A stretch of DNA of 64,000 nt from Burkholderiales bacterium. GTDB lineage: Bacteria > Pseudomonadota > Gammaproteobacteria > Burkholderiales > Burkholderiaceae_C. Positions within the stretch are counted from its first letter, which is position 1, and the number at the start of each line of letters is the position of its first letter. Under the pieces are notes generated by a model. It was not told where the DNA came from and did no database searches. It saw only the letters and a list, made by a program, of their open reading frames with translations. Below, piece by piece: positions 44,796 to 51,695 of this stretch. The DNA is taken from positions 1-64,000 of the forward strand of contig JACRAY010000018.1 in assembly GCA_016213325.1 (NCBI GenBank), given 5' to 3'. The position numbers and the translations under genes were made by a program.

Positions 44796-44838
44796 CGCGC
44801 TCTTGCATTCGCAAGGGGCGCCGGTGCCTTTGAGCGCG

Positions 44839-44855
44839 CGGCACGGGGATTGCTT
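44839..44855 (+). promoter_or_regulatory. Sigma-54 (-24/-12) promoter
   Basis: CGGCACGGGGATTGCTT matches TGGCAC-N5-TTGCW at all but the first base, with the required ten bases between GG (44840-44841) and GC (44852-44853). The predicted start is near 44865, 39 bases before the kinase ATG. Confidence 0.7.
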
Positions 44856-44903
44856 GGGCCCTCGGGGGGGAGGCCACTTTATTCCTATAACGAGGGGACA
44901 CGC

Positions 44904-46697
44904 ATGCGATTTCGTCTGGTGCGCTATTTCACGCTGGCCAGCGTCGGCATTTTTGCGGGCGTGGCTGCGGCCATGGCCTACTTCGCCAACGAGCAGGCGA
45001 CGTTCGTCGAAGGCATCCAGCGGCAGGAGATCGACTTCGTCAAGAAGGTCCAGGCCGGCTTTGCCAAGCAGCAGGAGGCCGAGGCACTCAAGGACCTGGT
45101 GGCTACGCACGAAGCGGGCAACGTCACGCTGACCCGCCTGTTCGCCAACACGCTCTGGGAAAAGGACTTCGCGCCCTTCGTTGCCAAGGTGGCGGCCATG
45201 CCCATCGATGGCTGCCGCGCGATGGAAGACGTGGTTGCCCCGGACGGCAAGAAGTCGGCGCCCAAGGAGAAGAAAGCCTGCTTTGCCGAGGTGGGCGCAC
45301 AGATCAGGGCGCTGCCCGAGTTCAAGGCGCTGGACGCCAAGGTCTTCGACATGATGAAGAAGACCAACGTGCTCAAGATCAAGGTGTTCGACCTGCGCGG
45401 CATCACCGCGTACTCGTCGGAACACGCCCAGGTGGGCGAGGACAAGAGCACCAACGGCGGCTGGCAGGGCGCCCTGCAGGGCACGCCCAAGTCCGAGCTG
45501 TCGTATCGCGACAAGTTCAGCGCCTTCGAAGGCGTGATCGAGAAGCGCGACCTGATTTCCAGCTACCTGCCGGTGTATGGCGCCGGCGACGCCATCGTCG
45601 GTGTGTTCGAGGTGTACTCCGACATGACGCCGCTCCTCGCCAAGACGAAGGCCACGTCGGCGAAGATCGCAGCGACCGCGAAGTCGAACGAAGCGACGAT
45701 GGAGCGGGTGTCGGCCGAGAACCTGGACGTCGTCGGGTCGATGTCCCTGAAGGGGCTGATGATCGTGGGCGGGCTGCTGCTGCTGCTGTTCTCGGCCCTC
45801 TACGTGATCGTGCGCCGCGCCGAATCCATCATCGTCCAGCAGGACAAGGACCGCGAGCACGACCAGCAGCAGATGGCGCAGAACGAGAAGATGGCGTCCC
45901 TCGGCCAGATGGTCGCGGGCGTCGCCCACCAGCTGAACACCCCGCTTGCCTTCTCGCGCAGCAACATCAGCATGGTGATGGACGCCCTGAAGGAGTTCGA
46001 GGCGCCGCTGAAGGTGGCGCACGCGTTTGCCCGCGCCGCCAATGCGTCGAGCGAGAACGTCATCAGCATCAACATCGCTTCGTCGCGCAAGCACCTGGCC
46101 AGCATGGAGGACGGCGGCGGCGACGTGCCGATGCTCACGCAGATGCTGTCCGACACGCTGCAGGGCATCGACCAGATGCACGAACTGGTGGAGAACCTGC
46201 GCGACTTCACGCGGCTGGACCGCGCCAAGATCGCCCAGTTCGACATCAACAAGGGCCTGCGCACCGTGACCTACATCGCGCGCAGCGCCATCCCGAACCG
46301 GGTGGAGGTGGTGGAGGACTACGGCGACCTGCCGCTGGTGGAGTGCAACCCCTCGCAGTTGAACCAGGTGTTCCTGAACCTCATCAACAACGCGGCGCAG
46401 GCGATTCCCGGCGAAGGCAAGGTGACGGTGCGCAGCCGCCTGGAAGACGGGCTGGTGCGCGTCGACATCGCGGATACCGGCAGCGGGATCCCGCCCGAAG
46501 TCCAGCCGCACATCTTCGAGACCTACTACACCACCAAGCCGGTGGGTGAGGGCACGGGCCTCGGCCTGCCCATCGTGAAGAGCATCGTCACGGAACATGG
46601 CGGGGACGTGACCTTCCGCACCCAGCCGGGCGTGGGCACCGTGTTCAGCGTCTTCCTGCCGGTGGCGCAGGAGGCCGTGCTGAAGAAGGCGGCGTGA
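44904..46697 (+). CDS. Membrane sensor histidine kinase
   Basis: The 597-residue kinase has an N-terminal membrane helix (~6-26), a ~260-residue periplasmic sensing region with two Cys (DGCRAMED, KACFAEVG), and a second membrane helix (~287-308). A short coiled coil is followed by HisKA (MASLGQMVAGVAHQLNTPLAFSRSN, His ~352) and HATPase_c (NLINNAAQAIP, DTGSGI, GEGTGLGLPIVKSI). The periplasmic domain resembles single cache-like sensors, ligand unknown. A GAGGGG ribosome site precedes ATG 44904. It is transcribed from a sigma-54-type promoter and its stop overlaps the response-regulator start. Confidence 0.9.
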   Translation: MRFRLVRYFTLASVGIFAGVAAAMAYFANEQATFVEGIQRQEIDFVKKVQAGFAKQQEAEALKDLVATHEAGNVTLTRLFANTLWEKDFAPFVAKVAAMPIDGCRAMEDVVAPDGKKSAPKEKKACFAEVGAQIRALPEFKALDAKVFDMMKKTNVLKIKVFDLRGITAYSSEHAQVGEDKSTNGGWQGALQGTPKSELSYRDKFSAFEGVIEKRDLISSYLPVYGAGDAIVGVFEVYSDMTPLLAKTKATSAKIAATAKSNEATMERVSAENLDVVGSMSLKGLMIVGGLLLLLFSALYVIVRRAESIIVQQDKDREHDQQQMAQNEKMASLGQMVAGVAHQLNTPLAFSRSNISMVMDALKEFEAPLKVAHAFARAANASSENVISINIASSRKHLASMEDGGGDVPMLTQMLSDTLQGIDQMHELVENLRDFTRLDRAKIAQFDINKGLRTVTYIARSAIPNRVEVVEDYGDLPLVECNPSQLNQVFLNLINNAAQAIPGEGKVTVRSRLEDGLVRVDIADTGSGIPPEVQPHIFETYYTTKPVGEGTGLGLPIVKSIVTEHGGDVTFRTQPGVGTVFSVFLPVAQEAVLKKAA

Positions 46698-47677
46698 TGC
46701 GCGAGAAAAAGGGTTCCGTGCTGTGCGTGGACGACGAGCCCAACATCCTGCGCTCGCTGCACTGGATGCTGCACAAGGAATACGACGTCCGTACCGCCCC
46801 CGACGGGGCTACCGCGCTGCAGATGCTGCGCGCCAACGACTTCGACGTGATCGTCTCCGACCAGCGCATGCCGGGCATGATCGGCTCGGACCTGCTGCGG
46901 CAGGCCTGCGAGGTGGCGCCGCGTGCCATGCGCATCCTGCTGACGGGCTACTCCGACATGCAGGCCATCCTGAAGTCGATCAATGAAGGCGAGGTGTTCC
47001 GCTTCGTCAACAAGCCCTGGTCCAATGAAGAACTGTGCCGCACGGTGGCGGAGGCCTGCGAGATCGCGCGCACGCAGCCTGCGCCGCAGCCGGCGACGGC
47101 CGCGGCGGTGCCGCCCCCCGATGCCGGCGGCGACAGCGTGCTCCTGCTGGACGACGACCTCGAAACGGCCCGCCTGGTCGGGGAGGTGCTGGGCGGCACC
47201 CCACGGCTGCTTCACGCCAGCTCGATGGCGGAGGCCGTCGCCATGCTGGGCTCGGAGAAGGTGGGCGTGATCGTCGCCGAGTTGAAAGTGGCGCGCGCCG
47301 ACGCGACGCCGCTGCTGAAACTGCTGAAGCAGTCGCATCCTGAAATCGTTTCGGTGGTGCTGACCTCCGACACCGACGTCGACTCGGTCATCAAGTTGAT
47401 CAACCAGGGGCAGGTCTATCGCTTCGTGCCCAAGCCGGTGAAGCCCGTCTTCCTGAAGATCCTGCTGGCCTCGGCCATGCAGAAGCACCGCGCGCTGAAG
47501 AACGCGCCCGACTCGGCGCGCCGCCATGCGGTCCAGCAGGCGCCGCAAGGACTGAAGGAAGCGCTGCTGCGCGACGTGCAGCAGGAAGCCGCCCGGCTCG
47601 CCCCGCGGCAGCAGGCGGGGACGTCCTGGGTCGATCGCATCGGCGGCGGCCTGCGCCGGCTGTTCAAGACGGCCTGA
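46697..47677 (+). CDS. Double-receiver response regulator, second acceptor Asp replaced
   Basis: The 326-residue protein carries two receivers. The first (~5-120) is intact: VLCVDDEPNILRSLHWML, acceptor Asp in VIVSDQRMPGMIG, Lys in FVNKPWSNEEL. The second (~147-260) has LLLDDDLETARLV, but the acceptor position reads VIVAELKVARAD, with Glu in place of Asp. The C-terminal ~60 residues have no recognised output domain. It may act by protein contacts. ATG 46697 shares bases with the kinase stop; GTG 46694 is an alternative. Confidence 0.87.
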   Translation: MREKKGSVLCVDDEPNILRSLHWMLHKEYDVRTAPDGATALQMLRANDFDVIVSDQRMPGMIGSDLLRQACEVAPRAMRILLTGYSDMQAILKSINEGEVFRFVNKPWSNEELCRTVAEACEIARTQPAPQPATAAAVPPPDAGGDSVLLLDDDLETARLVGEVLGGTPRLLHASSMAEAVAMLGSEKVGVIVAELKVARADATPLLKLLKQSHPEIVSVVLTSDTDVDSVIKLINQGQVYRFVPKPVKPVFLKILLASAMQKHRALKNAPDSARRHAVQQAPQGLKEALLRDVQQEAARLAPRQQAGTSWVDRIGGGLRRLFKTA

Positions 47678-47703
47678 GGGCGAAGCCGGACCTCGCCCGG
47701 TTC

Positions 47704-47717
47704 TTGCGGGCGCGCAA
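47704..47717. promoter_or_regulatory. FNR/FixK-type box 1 with TATATT -10
   Basis: TTGCG-GGCG-CGCAA is a perfect dyad fitting TTG(A/C)-N6-(T/G)CAA. TATATT at 47739-47744 predicts a start near 47751, putting the box centre at -40.5. Confidence 0.6.
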
Positions 47718-47763
47718 GTTCCAGGCGACGGCGTTCCCTATATTGGGTTGCGGGAGTTCCCCC

Positions 47764-48696
47764 ATGCCCGCTTGCCCCCAATCCCTGCTGGCGACCCTCG
47801 CCCTGGCTGCCTGGCACTTGACCCTGGCCACGCTGCTCGCGTTGCCGGCCTGCCTTGTGCCTTCGGGGCCGGTGCTGGCCGGATCGCTCATGGGGTCGTC
47901 AGCATTGCGCTCGACCCAGGCGGCGCTGGCGAGCGAACTGGCGCGCAATGCGTTCGGCGAGCCACTCGTCGTGCGCTCGCAGGAACTGGCGCGCCAGGCC
48001 GAGGGGCACGCCTATGCGGTCCTCGAGCTACCCTTCCCGCAAGTGTCGGCGATCCTGGCGGACCGGGCGCAATGGTGCGAACTGCTGATGCTGCACCTGA
48101 ACAACAAGTACTGCCGCACGACGGACGAAGAGGGTACGCCGCGCATCGAACTCTATGTCGGCAAGAAGCAGGAGCAGCCGGTGCGTTCCGCGACGCGCCT
48201 GCGCTTCGTGTGGATGCCGGCGCCCGCCCGGCCGGACTACGTGGCGGTGCAAATGGAAGCGCCGGACGGCCCCTACGACACCCGCGACTACACGCTGGTT
48301 GCCGAAGCGGTGCCGCTCGACTCGCAGCGGACCTTCCTGCACTTCGGCTATGCCTTCGCTTATGGGCGGACCAGCCACTTCGCCATCCACCTCTACCTGG
48401 CGACCATCGGGCGCGACAAGGTGGGGTTCAGCCCGCAACCGGGCGGCCCGGAAGGCGAGCCCGGATACGTGGGCGGCATGCGCGGCGTTGTCGAGCGCAA
48501 CGTGATGCGCTATGTGCTCGCCATCCGCTCCCACGCCACCGCGGCGACGCTGCCCCCGGGCCATCGCCTGGAAGCGCGGCTGCAGGCGTGGTTCGACGCC
48601 ACTGAAAGGTACGCTCGCCAGCTCCACGAAACGGACCGTGACGCGTACCTGAAGATGAAGAGAAACGAGTTCCGCCGGCTCTCGTCGCCGCCTTGA
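47764..48696 (+). CDS. Hypothetical exported protein, 310 aa
   Basis: The start MPACPQSLLATLALAAWHLTLATLLALPACLV gives a signal peptide or N-terminal anchor. The mature part is mixed alpha/beta with conserved-looking segments (AQWCELLMLHLNNKYCRTT, TRLRFVWMPAPARPDYVAVQMEAPDGPYDTRDYTL, TFLHFGYAFAYGRTSHFAIHLYLATIGRDKVGF), somewhat like a START/SRPBCC-type fold, but I cannot name the family. ATG 47764 is chosen because the sequence upstream carries the promoter and an FNR-type box. A GGGAG ribosome site precedes it. Confidence 0.7.
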   Translation: MPACPQSLLATLALAAWHLTLATLLALPACLVPSGPVLAGSLMGSSALRSTQAALASELARNAFGEPLVVRSQELARQAEGHAYAVLELPFPQVSAILADRAQWCELLMLHLNNKYCRTTDEEGTPRIELYVGKKQEQPVRSATRLRFVWMPAPARPDYVAVQMEAPDGPYDTRDYTLVAEAVPLDSQRTFLHFGYAFAYGRTSHFAIHLYLATIGRDKVGFSPQPGGPEGEPGYVGGMRGVVERNVMRYVLAIRSHATAATLPPGHRLEARLQAWFDATERYARQLHETDRDAYLKMKRNEFRRLSSPP

Positions 48697-48713
48697 GACC
48701 CTCGGGACGTCCC

Positions 48714-48727
48714 TTGACAGCCATCAA
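48714..48727. promoter_or_regulatory. FNR/FixK-type box 2, class II position
   Basis: TTGAC-AGCC-ATCAA differs from the FNR consensus by one base. AATACT (48750-48755) is a suitable -10; the resulting start at 48762 places the box centre exactly at -41.5. Confidence 0.7.
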
Positions 48728-48815
48728 ATTTGGGGACGACGCCCGCTTCAATACTCAACACAGGGGCCCGGAGTGGCCGGGTTCCCGCCCCTTGCAAACC
48801 CTGGAGTCATCCATC

Positions 48816-49142
48816 ATGAAGAAACTCATCGCCCCCCTCGCAATCGTGATCGCAGCGGCGCTTGCTGGTGGCGCATTCGCCCAGACCAAGGGCGAGGCCG
48901 AGCCGCCGGAGAAGGCGGCGAAGACCAAGCCCGCGACCGCCCAGGAAAAGGCTGCCGCCAAGCAGTCGCGCCAGGTGGAAGGCAAGTCCGTGGCGAAGGC
49001 GGCCAAGCCCGACGATTCGCGCATGACGACGGCGGCCGCCAAGAGCAACACCCCGGAAGACCGGAAGGCTGCTGCAGCTGCGCGCAAGGCCGCAGCCACT
49101 GACGCGGTGAAGAAGGGCCAGACGACTTCCGGCGAGAAGTAA
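48816..49142 (+). CDS. Small exported Lys/Ala-rich protein, hypothetical
   Basis: The 108-residue protein has a clear signal peptide (MKKLIAPLAIVIAAALAGGAFA). The mature chain is low-complexity, rich in Ala, Lys, Thr and Glu (PPEKAAKTKPATAQEKAAAK, TPEDRKAAAAARKAAATDAVKK) and probably disordered or helical in the periplasm. No family is recognised. It has its own FNR/FixK-type promoter, and the leader ends with CTGGAG before ATG 48816. Confidence 0.7.
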   Translation: MKKLIAPLAIVIAAALAGGAFAQTKGEAEPPEKAAKTKPATAQEKAAAKQSRQVEGKSVAKAAKPDDSRMTTAAAKSNTPEDRKAAAAARKAAATDAVKKGQTTSGEK

Positions 49143-49169
49143 CAGCCTCGCCGCGCGGCGGATGGCGAC

Positions 49170-49189
49170 GGGCGGCCCCCGGGCCGCCC
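49170..49189. terminator. Convergent hairpin
   Basis: GGGCGGCC / GGCCGCCC is an 8-bp stem with loop CCCG, between the small exported protein gene and the convergent PRPP-synthase gene. No T-run follows. Confidence 0.5.
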
Positions 49190-49191
49190 AC

Positions 49192-50076
49192 TCAGGCCAC
49201 GCCCGCGCCTGCGAGCGTTGCGAGGATGGCAGGCGTGACGTCGACCGCGTTGCTCGGGTGCCGCACGGTGTTGCAGCTCACCACGCGTAGCCCCGCCTCG
49301 GCAAACCGCGCTGCCACGTCGCCGTCGAACAGCGCGTGCACGCACACGCAGTCATGCACCGCCCAGCCGGCCGACCTGAGCACCGACGCCGCCGCGAGCA
49401 GCGTGCGGCCGGTGGAGATGAGGTCGTCGAGGAGCACGGCCGGGCGCTCCGGCGCACCGCGCAGGCCCGCGCCGTCGATGCTCACGTCGAAGTCGCCGCG
49501 GCGCGTCTTGCGCAGCACCGCGTGCGGTGCGCCGAGTGCCGTTGCGACCCCCGCCACCCATTGCTCGCTTTCCTCGTCCGGCCCCACCAGCAGCGGCAGT
49601 GCCGGCGCCTGGCCCAGCCAGCCGGCAATGGCCGTTGCGGCGCCCACCGCGTGCGCGGGGATGCTGTAGATGTCCGAAAGGCTGCTCCAGCGATGCAGGT
49701 GCGGCTCGACGGTCAACAGGAAGTCCAGGCGCTCGCACAACAGGCCGGCAAAACTGGCCGAGGTGACCGCCTCGCCGGGCTGGAAGCGCGCGTCCTGCCG
49801 CATGTAGGGTAGGTAGGGCGTGACCAGCCCGATGCGCGCTGCGCCGAGTTCGCGCAGCAAACCGGCGGCAAAGAGCAGCGGCAGGAGTTTCGCATCCGGC
49901 CGGTCGAGGCTGCCCGCGAGGACCACCGTGCGCCCGGCCACGGCTTCGTCCACGCGCACGAGCTGCTCGCCGTCTGGAAAGTGGTGCACATGCAGCACGC
50001 CCAGCGTGCGGCCGGGATGCGCCGCGATGCGCGCGGCAAGTTCCTCGCCACCGGGCAGCGCCAGCACGAGGGTCAT
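49192..50076 (-). CDS. Ribose-phosphate pyrophosphokinase-like protein
   Basis: The 294-residue protein belongs to the PRPP synthetase family: HHFPDGEQLVRVDEAVAGRTVVL, LVTPYLPYMRQDARFQPGEAVTS (ATP loop), the LVGPDEESEQWV segment and the PRPP-binding loop VLLDDLISTGRTLL. It is shorter than the classical enzyme (about 315 residues) and resembles class III/archaeal-type forms. Its start overlaps the stop of the thymidine-phosphorylase-like gene (ATGA). The pair could interconvert nucleoside monophosphates, ribose-1,5-bisphosphate and PRPP, as in the archaeal AMP phosphorylase pathway; this is inference. Confidence 0.88.
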   Translation of the reverse strand: MTLVLALPGGEELAARIAAHPGRTLGVLHVHHFPDGEQLVRVDEAVAGRTVVLAGSLDRPDAKLLPLLFAAGLLRELGAARIGLVTPYLPYMRQDARFQPGEAVTSASFAGLLCERLDFLLTVEPHLHRWSSLSDIYSIPAHAVGAATAIAGWLGQAPALPLLVGPDEESEQWVAGVATALGAPHAVLRKTRRGDFDVSIDGAGLRGAPERPAVLLDDLISTGRTLLAAASVLRSAGWAVHDCVCVHALFDGDVAARFAEAGLRVVSCNTVRHPSNAVDVTPAILATLAGAGVA

Positions 50077-51572
50077 GGGTCCTCCGTGACCTGCACCGCA
50101 TCCGCCTGCGCCGTGGCGTACTCCAGCGCATAGGCCAGCTCGCCCGGCGAAGCAGCATGCACCGTGAAGAGGGGCTCGCCGCGTTCCACGAACTCGCCGT
50201 TGCGGATGTGCAGGTCAACGCCCGCGCAAGGCGACTGCGGGGCGCCGCCGAGCTTGGCGATGCGCGCCAGCCGCCGGTTGTCGATGGAGATCACGGTGCC
50301 GCTGCGCAGCGCGGTGACGTCATGCTGGTGCGGCGCGTGCGGCGGCTCGCGCATGCCGCCCTGGGCCTCGCAGATCTCGCGGAACTTGGCCCAGGCCCGC
50401 CCGTCCGCCAGCACCGTGCCGGCCATCGACAACCCCGCACCCATGGCCGCCGCGCCGCCGGTCTCCAGCACCTGCGCGGCCAGCAGCAGCGCGCGGTCGC
50501 GCAGGTCGGGCGGTGCGGACGGCAGGCCCTGCAGCACGGCCAGCACGTCGCGCGCTTCCAGCGCGGGCCCGATGCCACGGCCCACGGGTGCGAGGCCGTC
50601 GGTCTGGACGCCGCGTACCTGCAGCCCGAGTGCCGACCCGACAAGTTCGAGCTGGCCCTGCAACGCGTTCGCCGCCGCGGTGCTTCGCACCTTGGCCGTG
50701 GGCCCGACGGGGATGTCGATCAGCACGTGGGTGGCGCCAGCGGCCACTTTCTTCGACAGGATGGAGGCCACGAGCTGGCCCTGGCTGTCGAGGTCGAGCG
50801 GCCTCTCGACGCGGATCAGCACGTCGTCGGCCGGGCTCAGGCGCACGGCGCCGCCCCATGCGATGCAGCCGCCGGTGGCGTCCACCACGCGCCGGATCGT
50901 TGGCACGTCGAGGTCCACCGGCGCCAGCACTTCCATCGTGTCGGCCGTACCTGCCGGCGAGGTGATCGCGCGCGACGACGTCTTGGGCATGCGCAGGCCG
51001 CAGGCCGCCACGATGGGCACGATCACCATCGAGGTGCGATTGCCCGGCAGCCCGCCCACGCAGTGCTTGTCCATCACCTGGCCGCCGCCCCAGTCGATGC
51101 GCTCGCCCGCCTCCACCATGGCGCGGGTGAGTGCGATCGTCTCCTCCAGGTCGAGGCGGTCCCCTGCACAGGCTGTCACGAAGGCGGCCAGCTGCAGGTC
51201 CGAGTAACGGCCGGCGACCACGTCGGCGACCACCGCCTGCATCGCCTCGGCGGTGAGCCGCCTGCCGTACACCTTCGCGCGCACATAGCCCAGCGACTCC
51301 AGGGGCTGCGGATGGCGCAGTTTCGCTTCGGCGCCTTCGCGGGCGCCCAGCAGGCGCCAGGCGGCCTCGGACAGCCCCGCTTCGTGCAGCGGGAGGAACT
51401 CGCCGTCCACTACGTTCAGCGTGGCGACGATGGTGCGGCCCTCGAAGGAAATCTCGACCCGAGAGTGGGCCTCGAAGCCCTCGGAGCGGCACACCCGGCA
51501 GTCGCGCCGCATGTAGACGACAGGCTCCTGGTAGGTGTCAATGCCCAGGCGCCGCAGGCGTAGCTCGTTCAA
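50073..51572 (-). CDS. Thymidine/AMP phosphorylase family protein
   Basis: The 499-residue pyrimidine-nucleoside-phosphorylase-fold enzyme has the long N-terminal extension typical of AMP phosphorylase-like members. Core motifs are VMDKHCVGGLPGNRTSM (phosphate site), KTSSRAITSPAGTADTMEVL, the Ala/Asp loop GAVRLSPADDVLIRVERPLDLD and a C-terminal biotinyl-like beta domain (GTVISIDNRRLARIAKLGGA). The start is TTG 51572 (LNELRLRRLGIDTYQEPV), preceded by GGAG; the first in-frame ATG would remove 20 residues that look conserved. It leads a two-gene operon with the PRPP-synthase-like gene. Confidence 0.85.
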   Translation of the reverse strand: MNELRLRRLGIDTYQEPVVYMRRDCRVCRSEGFEAHSRVEISFEGRTIVATLNVVDGEFLPLHEAGLSEAAWRLLGAREGAEAKLRHPQPLESLGYVRAKVYGRRLTAEAMQAVVADVVAGRYSDLQLAAFVTACAGDRLDLEETIALTRAMVEAGERIDWGGGQVMDKHCVGGLPGNRTSMVIVPIVAACGLRMPKTSSRAITSPAGTADTMEVLAPVDLDVPTIRRVVDATGGCIAWGGAVRLSPADDVLIRVERPLDLDSQGQLVASILSKKVAAGATHVLIDIPVGPTAKVRSTAAANALQGQLELVGSALGLQVRGVQTDGLAPVGRGIGPALEARDVLAVLQGLPSAPPDLRDRALLLAAQVLETGGAAAMGAGLSMAGTVLADGRAWAKFREICEAQGGMREPPHAPHQHDVTALRSGTVISIDNRRLARIAKLGGAPQSPCAGVDLHIRNGEFVERGEPLFTVHAASPGELAYALEYATAQADAVQVTEDP

Positions 51573-51626
51573 GGGGCAGGCTCCGGTAACTGGATCGAAC
51601 GGTGCAGCCCGTCGCACCCGCGGCGT

Positions 51627-51640
51627 TTGATGGGGGTCAA
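51627..51640. promoter_or_regulatory. FNR/FixK-type box 3 between divergent genes
   Basis: TTGAT-GGGG-GTCAA differs from the FNR consensus by one base. For the ATPase, CAGACT (51663-51668) as -10 gives a start at 51675 and a box centre at exactly -41.5. It may also serve the divergent phosphorylase operon. Confidence 0.65.
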
Positions 51641-51695
51641 ATGGGGCGCTATATGCCGCGGCCAGACTCGCTGCAACCATGAGAACCGGAGCCCT

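Larger units (their letters stand above)
44539..44903. other. 365-bp intergenic regulatory region
   Basis: This is the longest gene-free stretch. Its left ~150 bases are relatively AT-rich and probably carry the promoter of the minus-strand gene ending at 44194. Its right half holds two dyads and a sigma-54-type promoter described separately. I see no ORF or RNA gene in it. Confidence 0.6.

Noticed and set aside
44803-44815. TTGC-ATTC-GCAA as another FNR/FixK box
   Set aside because: The gap between half-sites is four bases, not six, so it does not fit the dimer spacing.
48714-48719. TTGACA as an ordinary sigma-70 -35
   Set aside because: No -10 lies 16-18 bases downstream; the same bases form half of an FNR-type dyad correctly spaced from AATACT.
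51650-51655. TATATG as the -10 of the P-type ATPase promoter
   Set aside because: It would put the FNR-type box centre near -28, not an activator position; CAGACT at 51663 gives -41.5.
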